Source: Chthonomonadia bacterium (GTDB taxonomy: Bacteria; Armatimonadota; HRBIN16). From it: 64,000 nt of DNA. The position numbers and the translations under genes were made by a program. The stretch is from positions 87,594 to 151,593 of the forward strand of contig JABUFA010000001.1 of NCBI GenBank assembly GCA_013314755.1, written 5' to 3'. A model generated the notes under the pieces. It was not told the DNA's origin. It saw only the letters and a program-made list of their open reading frames with translations, and ran no database searches. Each line of letters starts with the position of its first letter. Positions within the stretch are counted from its first letter, which is position 1. This document shows positions 44,328-51,580 of the stretch, piece by piece.

Positions 44328-45575
44328 ATGTCAGACACAGTACATACCGACCTGCCCGCCATCGCCGGCGGTGAACCGGCAAAGCGTACTCCGTTTGGGA
44401 GAGAAAAACGCTACGGTGAGGTGGAGCTTCAGCAACTGCGCGAGGCGCTGGAGCAGGGCAGTCTGTTCTACGCGCACGGCAACAAGGTGAAAACGCTGGA
44501 ACAGCGGTTCGCCCAGATGAACGGCGTGCCCTATGCCGTCGCTTGCAGTAGTGGAACCGCCGCCATCCACGCCGCGCTGATTGCGGTGGGCATCTCGCCC
44601 GGCGATGAAGTGATTACCTCCCCCATCACCGACATGGGCACGGTAATCCCCATCCTGTATCAGGGCGCTGTGCCCGTTTTCGCCGACCTGTATCCCCATT
44701 CGTACACGCTGATGCCCGAGTCGGTGGGGGCGCGAATCACCCCGCGCACCCGGGCGGTGCTGGCGGTACACCTGTGGGGCAACGCCTGTGACCTGCAGGC
44801 TCTGCGAGAGATTTGCAGGAAACATAACCTCTGGCTGATTGAGGACTGCGCCCAGGCGTTTGGCTGTCGCTATCGGGGCGAGCCTATCGGCACGCTTGGC
44901 GACATCGGCTGTTTCAGCCTGAACGAGTTCAAGCACATCTCCTGCGGCGACGGCGGGCTGGTGATTACCCGCGACGAGCGTCTTGCCCGGCGGCTTCGGC
45001 TGGCAACGGATAAGTGCTACAACCGCGAGCCGGGCGTCACCCAGCGCAATGCCACGTTCCTCGCCAACAACTACCGCATGACCGAACTGCAGGCGGCGGT
45101 GGCGATAGCCCAGCTGGAGAAACTGGAGAGCATCGTTGCCCGGCGCAGAAGCTGGTGCCAGTCGCTGAGCGAGAGGCTTCGCGGCATCCCCGGCATCGCC
45201 CTGCCCCAGCCAACGCCCGGCTGTGAGCCGTCGTGGTGGTTCTATATGCTTCGCGTCCTGCCCGAAACGCTGGGCGCGGATGCCGACACCTTCGCCGAGG
45301 CACTGCGTGCGGAGGGACTGCCGGTGGGGGCGCATTATATCGGGCAGTGCGTGTACGAATATCCGATATTCACCAGTCACTCGGCGTTCGAGCGGGGAAC
45401 GCACGCCTATGCGGCGCGCCCCTATATGAAGGGACTGTGTCCGTTTGCGGAGGCTATTCTGGACACCTGCGTCCTGCTGTCGGTGAACGAAGCGTACACG
45501 CAGACCGACCTGGAGGAGACCGCCCACGCCATCCGCCGGGTGGCGCAGTGGTTCCATCACCGGAGGCAGATCTGA
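44328..45575 (+). CDS. DegT/DnrJ/EryC1/StrS-family PLP aminotransferase
   Basis: 415 residues. AVACSSGTAAIHAALIAVGI binds the cofactor phosphate, LIEDCAQAFGCRYRG carries the PLP-pairing aspartate, and FSLNEFKHISCGDGG holds the Schiff-base lysine. The fold-type I family makes amino sugars or AHBA-like precursors, and some members act as dehydrogenase-linked sugar modifiers. RYGEVELQQLREALEQGSLF is the usual N-terminal block. Operonic with the propeller and deacetylase-like genes, pointing to sugar modification. Substrate unknown. Confidence 0.92.
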   Translation: MSDTVHTDLPAIAGGEPAKRTPFGREKRYGEVELQQLREALEQGSLFYAHGNKVKTLEQRFAQMNGVPYAVACSSGTAAIHAALIAVGISPGDEVITSPITDMGTVIPILYQGAVPVFADLYPHSYTLMPESVGARITPRTRAVLAVHLWGNACDLQALREICRKHNLWLIEDCAQAFGCRYRGEPIGTLGDIGCFSLNEFKHISCGDGGLVITRDERLARRLRLATDKCYNREPGVTQRNATFLANNYRMTELQAAVAIAQLEKLESIVARRRSWCQSLSERLRGIPGIALPQPTPGCEPSWWFYMLRVLPETLGADADTFAEALRAEGLPVGAHYIGQCVYEYPIFTSHSAFERGTHAYAARPYMKGLCPFAEAILDTCVLLSVNEAYTQTDLEETAHAIRRVAQWFHHRRQI

Positions 45576-45677
45576 ACGCCTTTTCGTTTCCTCCTGTCCT
45601 TCGTGTACAATAAGGGGGCGAGAAACCTGCGCCCTCAATGGTGTGTCTTCCTATGGCGAAGGGACAGGAGGAAACGC

Positions 45678-46424
45678 ATGGTTACGGCATCTGGGCTGAG
45701 TAAGGTCTTCACCGACCGCAAGCGGGGCACGGTGCTGGCGCTGGACGAAGTGAGCTTCGAAGCGCGACCGGGCGAGGTGTTCGGCATCCTGGGAGTGAAC
45801 GGCGCGGGCAAGACCACTCTCCTGCGCGTGCTGGGCACGATTCTCTCGCCGTCCGCAGGGGATGCCACCGTCGCCGGCTACAGCATCCGCACACATCCCC
45901 AGCAGGTACGCCAGCATATCGGCTACCTGACCGGCTCCACCGCCCTGTACGGACGCCTGACCGCGCGGGAGGTGCTGTACTATTTCGGCGCACTCTACGG
46001 CATGTCGGGCAACGCTCTGCGCCAGCGGGTGGACGAGCTGGTGGAGACGCTGGGAATGGGGGAGTTTATTGATGGGCGGTGTGACCGCCTCTCCACCGGT
46101 CAGAAACAGCGGGTCAGCATCGCTCGCAGTATCATCCACAATCCGCCCGTGATGTTTCTGGACGAACCGACGGCAGGGCTGGATGTGGTCACCTCGCGCA
46201 CCATCATGCAGTTCATCGAGGAGAGCCGCCGCCGCGGACATACCATCCTCTTCTCCACGCACATCATGAGCGAGGCGGAGCGACTGTGTGACCGCATTGC
46301 CGTCATCCACCGCGGGCGCATCGCCACCGTGGGCACGCTGGACGAACTGCGTGCGCGAACGGGCGAGCGGGCGCTGGAACTGGTCTTCCTGCAACTCATC
46401 GGCGAAAAGGAGGGGGAAGAATGA
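45678..46424 (+). CDS. ABC transporter ATP-binding protein (NatA-like)
   Basis: 248 residues from ATG 45678 (AGGAGG upstream). Walker A GVNGAGKTT, signature RLSTGQKQRVSIARSI, Walker B VMFLDEPTAGLD, and the switch histidine in LFSTHIMSEAERL. The closest functional type is the DrrA/NatA exporter ATPase class. Overlaps the permease gene by 4 bp. A TACAAT box at 45606-45611 may provide a separate promoter. Confidence 0.93.
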   Translation: MVTASGLSKVFTDRKRGTVLALDEVSFEARPGEVFGILGVNGAGKTTLLRVLGTILSPSAGDATVAGYSIRTHPQQVRQHIGYLTGSTALYGRLTAREVLYYFGALYGMSGNALRQRVDELVETLGMGEFIDGRCDRLSTGQKQRVSIARSIIHNPPVMFLDEPTAGLDVVTSRTIMQFIEESRRRGHTILFSTHIMSEAERLCDRIAVIHRGRIATVGTLDELRARTGERALELVFLQLIGEKEGEE

Positions 46425-47614
46425 ACCACACGATGATTGTCTTCTGGAAGGAGCTGCGCGAGGTACTGCGCGACCGACGGGTGCTCTTTTCCACCATCAT
46501 CTCGCCCCTGTTGATGACGCCGCTCCTGCTGTGGGGAATCGGCATGATGGTTCGGCAGAGGGAGGAATCCGCCCAGAAGGTCATCATCCCCGTTGCCGTT
46601 GTCGCTCCCGGCGGGGGACAGGAGCTGATTGCGGTCATGAAGGATAAAGGGTTCACCGTCCATCAGGCGCAGGACCGTTCGCAGGCGGAGGCGATGCTGA
46701 AAGGGCGTCAGGTCAGGGCGGTGATCGTGCTGGACGAACGGTTTGACCAGAAACTGCACAACGAGAGCACGGCGCAGGTGCAGGTGCTGTTTGACCCGCT
46801 GAGCGATACCTCTCGCGACGCGCTCGCCCGGCTGAGGTCGCTGGCGGATGAGTTCAATGCCAGATGGCTCCAGCAGCGTCTTGCGCGGCGGTTCATCGGC
46901 GCGGAGTTTGCCCAGCCGATAGCGGTGCGCACACAGGCGATTCAGACCGAACACCCCGCTGGCAACCTGATTCTCAGCATCTTTCTGCCGTATGTGATTG
47001 TGCTGTCGGCGTTCTTCGGGGCGGTATCGCCCGCCTTTGACCTGGTGGCCGGCGAGAAGGAGCGCGGTACGATTGAAACGCTGTTAGCCACGCCCGCCTC
47101 GCGCCGACAGATAGTGTGGGGCAAGTTCCTGACGGTAACGGTAGTGTGCATGACCGCGGCGCTGTTTGCCATGATAGGAATGCTCGTTGCGCTTGCCCTG
47201 CCCACCAGTTCGCGCGTGTTCATGGAGCAGGCTGGCAGTTTCAGCATCTCGGCGCAGGCAATCGCCCTCCTGCTGGTAACGCTCCTGCCGCTGACGGTGT
47301 TCTATTCTGCCACGCTGACCATTATCTCCACCTTCGCCCGCAACCAGAAAGAGGCGCAGACCTATCTGATTCCGCTCAGCTCGCTGATTGTTCTTCCCGC
47401 GGTAGCGTCCATGTTCGTGCGCACCGAGTCTGCTATCTGGCTATCGGCAGTGCCGGTGCTGAACAGCGCGATTATCATCAAGCAGGTGCTGACGGGCATT
47501 GTGGACGTGCCGTTTGTGCTTATCTCCCTGCTGATTGCGTGCGTGGTGGCGGCTGTCACCCTGCAGATAGCCACGCGCCTGTTTGACCGGGAGACGATTC
47601 TGCTCAGCTCGTGA
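46421..47614 (+). CDS. ABC-2 type permease (NatB-like)
   Basis: 397 residues. An N-terminal helix (FSTIISPLLMTPLLLWGIG), a ~130-residue extracytoplasmic domain, then five or six helices containing PAFDLVAGEKERGTIETLLA, the motif of NatB/YhaP-like ABC-2 permeases. With the ATPase it forms an exporter; NatAB exports sodium in Bacillus, but related pairs have other or unknown substrates. Confidence 0.92.
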   Translation: MNHTMIVFWKELREVLRDRRVLFSTIISPLLMTPLLLWGIGMMVRQREESAQKVIIPVAVVAPGGGQELIAVMKDKGFTVHQAQDRSQAEAMLKGRQVRAVIVLDERFDQKLHNESTAQVQVLFDPLSDTSRDALARLRSLADEFNARWLQQRLARRFIGAEFAQPIAVRTQAIQTEHPAGNLILSIFLPYVIVLSAFFGAVSPAFDLVAGEKERGTIETLLATPASRRQIVWGKFLTVTVVCMTAALFAMIGMLVALALPTSSRVFMEQAGSFSISAQAIALLLVTLLPLTVFYSATLTIISTFARNQKEAQTYLIPLSSLIVLPAVASMFVRTESAIWLSAVPVLNSAIIIKQVLTGIVDVPFVLISLLIACVVAAVTLQIATRLFDRETILLSS

Positions 47615-47887
47615 GGGGGGAGGTGCTCTCCTATCACCCAGTTGGGGGTGGGGAACAGCACCAGCACCCCCGCAGTCTCACCTCAGCCACGTAATTCCTA
47701 TCAAAAATAATTTCTTACACAAAATATTGTAAGTAACAATCTATTCCAGATATTGATACTGGTAAATCCTCACAAATTTTTCAGATTTTTCCCCTGTAAT
47801 TTCTCTAAAATCGCCCGTATGGCACGATTCTTGCACGTATAACAGGCGCATGGCTGTGAAGCCATAGAAAGAAAGGGAGGGAACAAG
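47615..47887 (+). promoter_or_regulatory. A+T-rich regulatory region upstream of PEP-CTERM gene
   Basis: No gene. Strikingly A+T-rich compared with the rest. A CTTACA-N8-TGTAAG inverted repeat at about 47713-47732 could be an enhancer-binding-protein site roughly 90-110 bp upstream of the sigma-54 promoter. A small ATGGCT/AGCCAT hairpin at 47850-47865 lies in the predicted leader. Confidence 0.5.
47820..47835 (+). promoter_or_regulatory. Sigma-54 (-24/-12) promoter of PEP-CTERM gene
   Basis: TGGCACGATTCTTGCA matches the RpoN consensus perfectly and differs at only two of 16 bases from the site before the PEP-CTERM gene at 23865. Start of transcription expected near 47846, about 42 bases before the TTG start codon. 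Confidence 0.9.
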
Positions 47888-48718
47888 TTGAAACGATTTG
47901 CTGTACTGGCAAGCATGGTTGGCCTGGCTCTCGCGGTAAGCAGTGCACACGCTTTCACACTGCAGCCAGCCGCAACGGGAGTCGTCTGGGAGGGAACATG
48001 GTCCGCAGACCAAAACGGCAACCCCTACTGGGATGGTAACTCCAGCGATTACACTCAGCCCGGTAACATCGGCAACTTCATTGCTGGAAACGGTGCGTTC
48101 ACAGGGCATCCCCAGAGCCCGAACAATCCCACCATGCCCTATCTGAAAGGTAGTGGGTCAAACGCGGGCACAAACGGCATGCCTATCGACGTCTACTTTG
48201 ACGCTGGTCCACAGCCGAACTGGGCAGCGCTCAAGATCGAAATCGCCGGGTTGAGTAACTACAACTACTTCGGCATCTACGAGCAGGGCAACAAGCCTGC
48301 AAACCTTGCCGAACTGCTCACCACACCGCCCGGCACTCTGGGGTCATCGGGAAAAAGCATGCTTCTGTTCAAAGGCACAGACGGGCCAGGGCAGAGCATT
48401 ACCTTTGTCGCCCCATGGTCGCAGTTCGGTTTCTATCTGGCAACCGAAAGCTCGACCACGCCCGGCACCGTGGTGCGAGCGTTCTTCTCCGAGTCCACCC
48501 TGAACACAGGCAGTGAGCTGAACCTTCAGCACTTTGCCTTCTTCCAGGCTGGACCCACCGCCTACTATGTAGGGTCGGAAGACCTGCCGCTGGGTTCGTC
48601 TGATAAGGACTACAACGACCTGGTGGTGTACGTGGCGGCAATCCCGGACGCATCCACCTGGATGCTGTTCCTGGCGGGTATGCCTGCGGTGCTCGCACTT
48701 CGCCGCAAAAGGGCGTAA
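47888..48718 (+). CDS. PEP-CTERM-type surface protein with DUF4114-like domain
   Basis: 276 residues from TTG 47888, preceded by GGGAGGG. Signal peptide MKRFAVLASMVGLALAVSSA, cleavage after AHA. The C-terminal half contains GSEDLPLGSSDKDYNDLVVY, the Asp-rich DUF4114 signature (probable Ca binding). The sorting tail is IPDASTW, a hydrophobic helix MLFLAGMPAVLAL and RRKRA. The PEP motif is replaced by PDAST, a variant seen in some exosortase substrates. Likely anchored or released at the envelope by an exosortase encoded elsewhere. Controlled by a sigma-54 promoter. Confidence 0.87.
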   Translation: MKRFAVLASMVGLALAVSSAHAFTLQPAATGVVWEGTWSADQNGNPYWDGNSSDYTQPGNIGNFIAGNGAFTGHPQSPNNPTMPYLKGSGSNAGTNGMPIDVYFDAGPQPNWAALKIEIAGLSNYNYFGIYEQGNKPANLAELLTTPPGTLGSSGKSMLLFKGTDGPGQSITFVAPWSQFGFYLATESSTTPGTVVRAFFSESTLNTGSELNLQHFAFFQAGPTAYYVGSEDLPLGSSDKDYNDLVVYVAAIPDASTWMLFLAGMPAVLALRRKRA

Positions 48719-48727
48719 GGTAAAAAC

Positions 48728-48754
48728 GCTCGCCCTGCGCTCTGCAGGGCGAGC
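48728..48754 (+). terminator. Strong hairpin after PEP-CTERM gene
   Basis: Perfect 11-bp stem GCTCGCCCTGC/GCAGGGCGAGC with loop GCTCT, 10 bp after the stop. No T-run follows. Confidence 0.65.
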
Positions 48755-48773
48755 ACTCTGAAAGGGAGGCTGT

Positions 48774-48860
48774 TTCTCCCCTTCCGCAAGTCTCATGAAC
48801 GGCGTTGCGAACCGTTCCCTTTCCCTTTCCCCTTCAACTTGCGGAAGGAGAAAAACGGCT
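48774..48860. terminator. Large nested hairpin between convergent genes
   Basis: Arms TTCTCCCCTTCCGCAAGT (48774-48791) and ACTTGCGGAAGGAGAA (48837-48852) pair with one bulged C; the loop holds a second stem GAACGG/CCGTTC (48797-48802 with 48812-48817). TTCTTTTTT follows at about 48861. It ends just before the last codons of the minus-strand SPFH gene. Confidence 0.55.
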
Positions 48861-48867
48861 TTCTTTT

Positions 48868-49899
48868 TTACCGCCTCAGCGGTGCGGTTTCACGTCCGCC
48901 TGGGCTGGGCAGGGGTATGGACTCCGTGCTGGAAGGCAATGCACCGCTGGTAGAGGTGGGCATCATCATCACCGTGCCGCCGGGCAGGATGCGCACTTCC
49001 AGGTCCGACGGCAGCCTCTGCACGAACTCCAATCCGACCACCGCGCTGTTCTGCCGCAACGCCTGGGCACGCAGTCGGATAGCTTCTGCCTGTCCCTTGG
49101 CGCGTTCCACCTGTGCCTTGGCTTGAATCTCGGCGATGCGCAGGCGATACTGCTGGGTAATCACCGCTTGCTGAGCCACCTGCTTCGCCACGATTGCCTG
49201 CTCGAACTCCTGGGACTCGTACGCTACGTTGCGCAACAGCACTCGCTCCAGGGTGATGCCTTTCTCTTCCAGCTTCGGCTTCAGCTCGGCGTAAATCTCG
49301 TTCTCCACCTGCTGGCGCTTGCCCACGTAGGGTACGATGCCCTGCTGGCTCGCCGCGGTTAGTGTCTCGGGGGCGTTGCTGTACACCTCCATGATGCTGT
49401 ACCGTGCCACCACCAGCCTCACCACGTTGCGCGTCGCGGGGCGCACGATGGTGTTGACATAGTTCGGTCCCACACTGCGCCACAGGCGGTCCGCGCCTTC
49501 CCCGCTGATGCGGAACAGCACCGTCACGTCCACTTTGACCTTCAAGCCCTCTCTGGTCTGGCAGGTCATGGCATCATCGGAGCCTGCGAGTTCGTCGCGG
49601 GCGCTGCTCATCGTGTACTGCTGGGTACGCACGTTGAAGAGCTGTACCGTCTGCCAGGGCAGGACAAGGCTCCAGCCCTCGCCCAGCTCGCGCTCCTGAA
49701 TGCCCCCGGCAAAGGGGTCAAACTTCACGCCTACATGCCCTGGCGGCACCTCCACCCACATCTTGCTGAGCAACAGCACCACCAGCAAGCCAGCAACGAT
49801 CCCTCCTAACAGCCGCTGCGGGCGGTAGCGCTCGGGGCGAAAACCAACCACCAGTGCCGCCACTACACACATAATCAGGAACAGAATGGACTCTCTCAT
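48868..49899 (-). CDS. SPFH/band-7 (prohibitin-like) membrane protein
   Basis: 343 residues. One or two N-terminal helices (LLGGIVAGLLVVLLLSKMWV), then the band-7 domain (VPPGHVGVKFDPFAGGIQER, TREGLKVKVDVTVLFRISGE, IVRPATRNVVRLVVARYSIM). A long coiled coil (IQAKAQVERAKGQAEAIRLR) precedes a Pro/Ser/Thr-rich tail. Prohibitin-like proteins form large membrane scaffolds that often regulate membrane proteases. It directly follows a paralogue (2-bp gap), so a hetero-oligomer is likely. Confidence 0.92.
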   Translation of the reverse strand: MRESILFLIMCVVAALVVGFRPERYRPQRLLGGIVAGLLVVLLLSKMWVEVPPGHVGVKFDPFAGGIQERELGEGWSLVLPWQTVQLFNVRTQQYTMSSARDELAGSDDAMTCQTREGLKVKVDVTVLFRISGEGADRLWRSVGPNYVNTIVRPATRNVVRLVVARYSIMEVYSNAPETLTAASQQGIVPYVGKRQQVENEIYAELKPKLEEKGITLERVLLRNVAYESQEFEQAIVAKQVAQQAVITQQYRLRIAEIQAKAQVERAKGQAEAIRLRAQALRQNSAVVGLEFVQRLPSDLEVRILPGGTVMMMPTSTSGALPSSTESIPLPSPGGRETAPLRR

Positions 49900-49901
49900 G
49901 G

Positions 49902-50834
49902 CTATTTCCCTCCCGGTCGTGGAGAAACAGGCAGATAGCTTGGAGGCAGATACAGAGCGCGCACGTTGGGGGCAATCTTCTGCACCAGCTCATACTGCAC
50001 CACTTCGGGGTTCTGGCGTAGGGTTTCGCCCCGCCGCTGGATGGCTTCCGCTTCGCCTTTCGCCTGGGCAATCGTCGTCTGCTTTTCTATCTGGGCGCGA
50101 CGCAGATTTTGCTCTTCGGTGCGTATCTGCTGTTCCGCCACCTGCTTTTCGGTGATAGCCTGCGCAAATTCAGGATTCGCGAACTCGACGTTGCGAAGCA
50201 TTACGCTCTCCAGGGCGATGCCCTTCTCGGCGAACGCCTGCCGCATCGACTCCGTAATCTCCTGCTCAATCTGCTGACGTTTGGCGCCGTACACGTCCAC
50301 CACCGAGTACTTCGCCACCACCATGCGGATAACGTTGCGGGCGTAGGGGCGTACGATCACCTGCTGGTAATCCTCGCCCACCTTCTGCCACAGGGCGTGA
50401 GCCTCCTTCGGGTCGATGTGGAACAGCACGGTCACGTCCAGATTCAGCCCCAGCCCTTCGTTGGTCTGGCAGTGGATGGAGTCGTCGCCGATGACCGCCC
50501 CCTCCGAGCGGATGGCACTCATGGTGTACTCCTGCGTCTGCACCCGCCACAGCTCCGTCCTCCACCACGGCAGAACAAAATGGAACCCTTCGGGAAGCTC
50601 GGTAGACTGCACACCGCCACGCAGAGGGTCGTATACCGTGGCAACGTATGCAGCAGGCACGCTCAGAAAACAGCGGTTGGCGAACGACGCCGAGAAAACG
50701 GTCAGCCCAATGCCCAGAATGAGCAGACCGGGGTTGCGAAGCGTGGTGCGCGGGCGTTCACCGCTGGTATCAATCTTCAGGCTGAGCAGAAGGAACAGCA
50801 CCGCTACCAGCACTCCCACAATCACGCCAAACAT
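49902..50834 (-). CDS. SPFH/band-7 (prohibitin-like) membrane protein, paralogue
   Basis: 310 residues. N-terminal helices, then VPAAYVATVYDPLRGGVQST, TNEGLGLNLDVTVLFHIDPK and IVRPYARNVIRMVVAKYSVV, aligned to its downstream partner throughout. The coiled coil QIEKQTTIAQAKGEAEAIQR follows. The ribosome site GGAGGTGCCTCC is itself a 12-base palindrome (50835-50846) and might fold on itself. Separated by 31 bp from the CPBP protease homologue upstream. Confidence 0.92.
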   Translation of the reverse strand: MFGVIVGVLVAVLFLLLSLKIDTSGERPRTTLRNPGLLILGIGLTVFSASFANRCFLSVPAAYVATVYDPLRGGVQSTELPEGFHFVLPWWRTELWRVQTQEYTMSAIRSEGAVIGDDSIHCQTNEGLGLNLDVTVLFHIDPKEAHALWQKVGEDYQQVIVRPYARNVIRMVVAKYSVVDVYGAKRQQIEQEITESMRQAFAEKGIALESVMLRNVEFANPEFAQAITEKQVAEQQIRTEEQNLRRAQIEKQTTIAQAKGEAEAIQRRGETLRQNPEVVQYELVQKIAPNVRALYLPPSYLPVSPRPGGK

Positions 50835-50865
50835 GGAGGCACCTCCTTGAGGTTGAGTAAGCGCG

Positions 50866-51570
50866 CTACAGCGCGGATGTGCGTATCAACACAAAAACGT
50901 CCATCGTTGCCGACACCAGCGCATGGCAGGCAAACCCGGGAAGAAACGACCGAGCGCGTACAGCCACGATACCCAGCACCATTCCGGCCGCGAACGAACC
51001 TGCCACTTCGGGTACGGGCTTGCCCACATGCAGCAGGGCAAAGGCGAGCGACTGCAGAACAATCCCTGCCCACCCCAGCCACCTCCAGCAGATATTGGTC
51101 AGCACGCCGCGGAAAAACAGCTCCCAGCACCACAGGTAGAAGGTGTAGGTTATCTCGTGATAAAACAGGGCTGTGTGCATGTAGCGTGCCATGCGGTACA
51201 GCGGATAGGTCTGCTGGAAGTCGGAGCGACCCGCCGCCCACCACAGCAGAGGAAGCATCAACAGGTAACAGCCACCCGCCACTTTCCAGCCCCAGCGCGT
51301 GCCTCTGCCGATACCATAAGGAGACAACCTGCCCTCTGCAGCCAGGAGCACTATCAGGGGCATAAGCAGTAGCAGGCAGTTGATGAGCAGATACTCCTCG
51401 TGGGAACGGTAGATGCGCTGTGGTGAGTGGTGCAGCCAGCTTGCGAAGCTGTACGGCTGTTGATTGTAGGCATACAGCACCGCGATGATGCAAACAGATA
51501 AGGCGAGCAACAGAGCGTCCCATCGTTTTTCAATGGATTCCGACACCTCTGCCCGCCCAAAGTTGCGCAT
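50866..51570 (-). CDS. CPBP-family intramembrane protease homologue
   Basis: 234 residues, about seven helices. The CPBP (Abi/Rce1-like) motifs are WCWELFFRGVLTN (motif 1), SLAFALLHVGKP (motif 2) and PGFACHALVSATMD (motif 3). Motif 1 lacks the first glutamate of the canonical EExxxR; the tryptophan variant is common in one bacterial subgroup whose activity is unclear. ATG with GAGGAAG upstream, 10 bp after the histidine kinase. Placement just before two prohibitin-like genes suggests the protease is controlled or scaffolded by them. Confidence 0.8.
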   Translation of the reverse strand: MRNFGRAEVSESIEKRWDALLLALSVCIIAVLYAYNQQPYSFASWLHHSPQRIYRSHEEYLLINCLLLLMPLIVLLAAEGRLSPYGIGRGTRWGWKVAGGCYLLMLPLLWWAAGRSDFQQTYPLYRMARYMHTALFYHEITYTFYLWCWELFFRGVLTNICWRWLGWAGIVLQSLAFALLHVGKPVPEVAGSFAAGMVLGIVAVRARSFLPGFACHALVSATMDVFVLIRTSAL

Positions 51571-51580
51571 CTGTTCTTCC

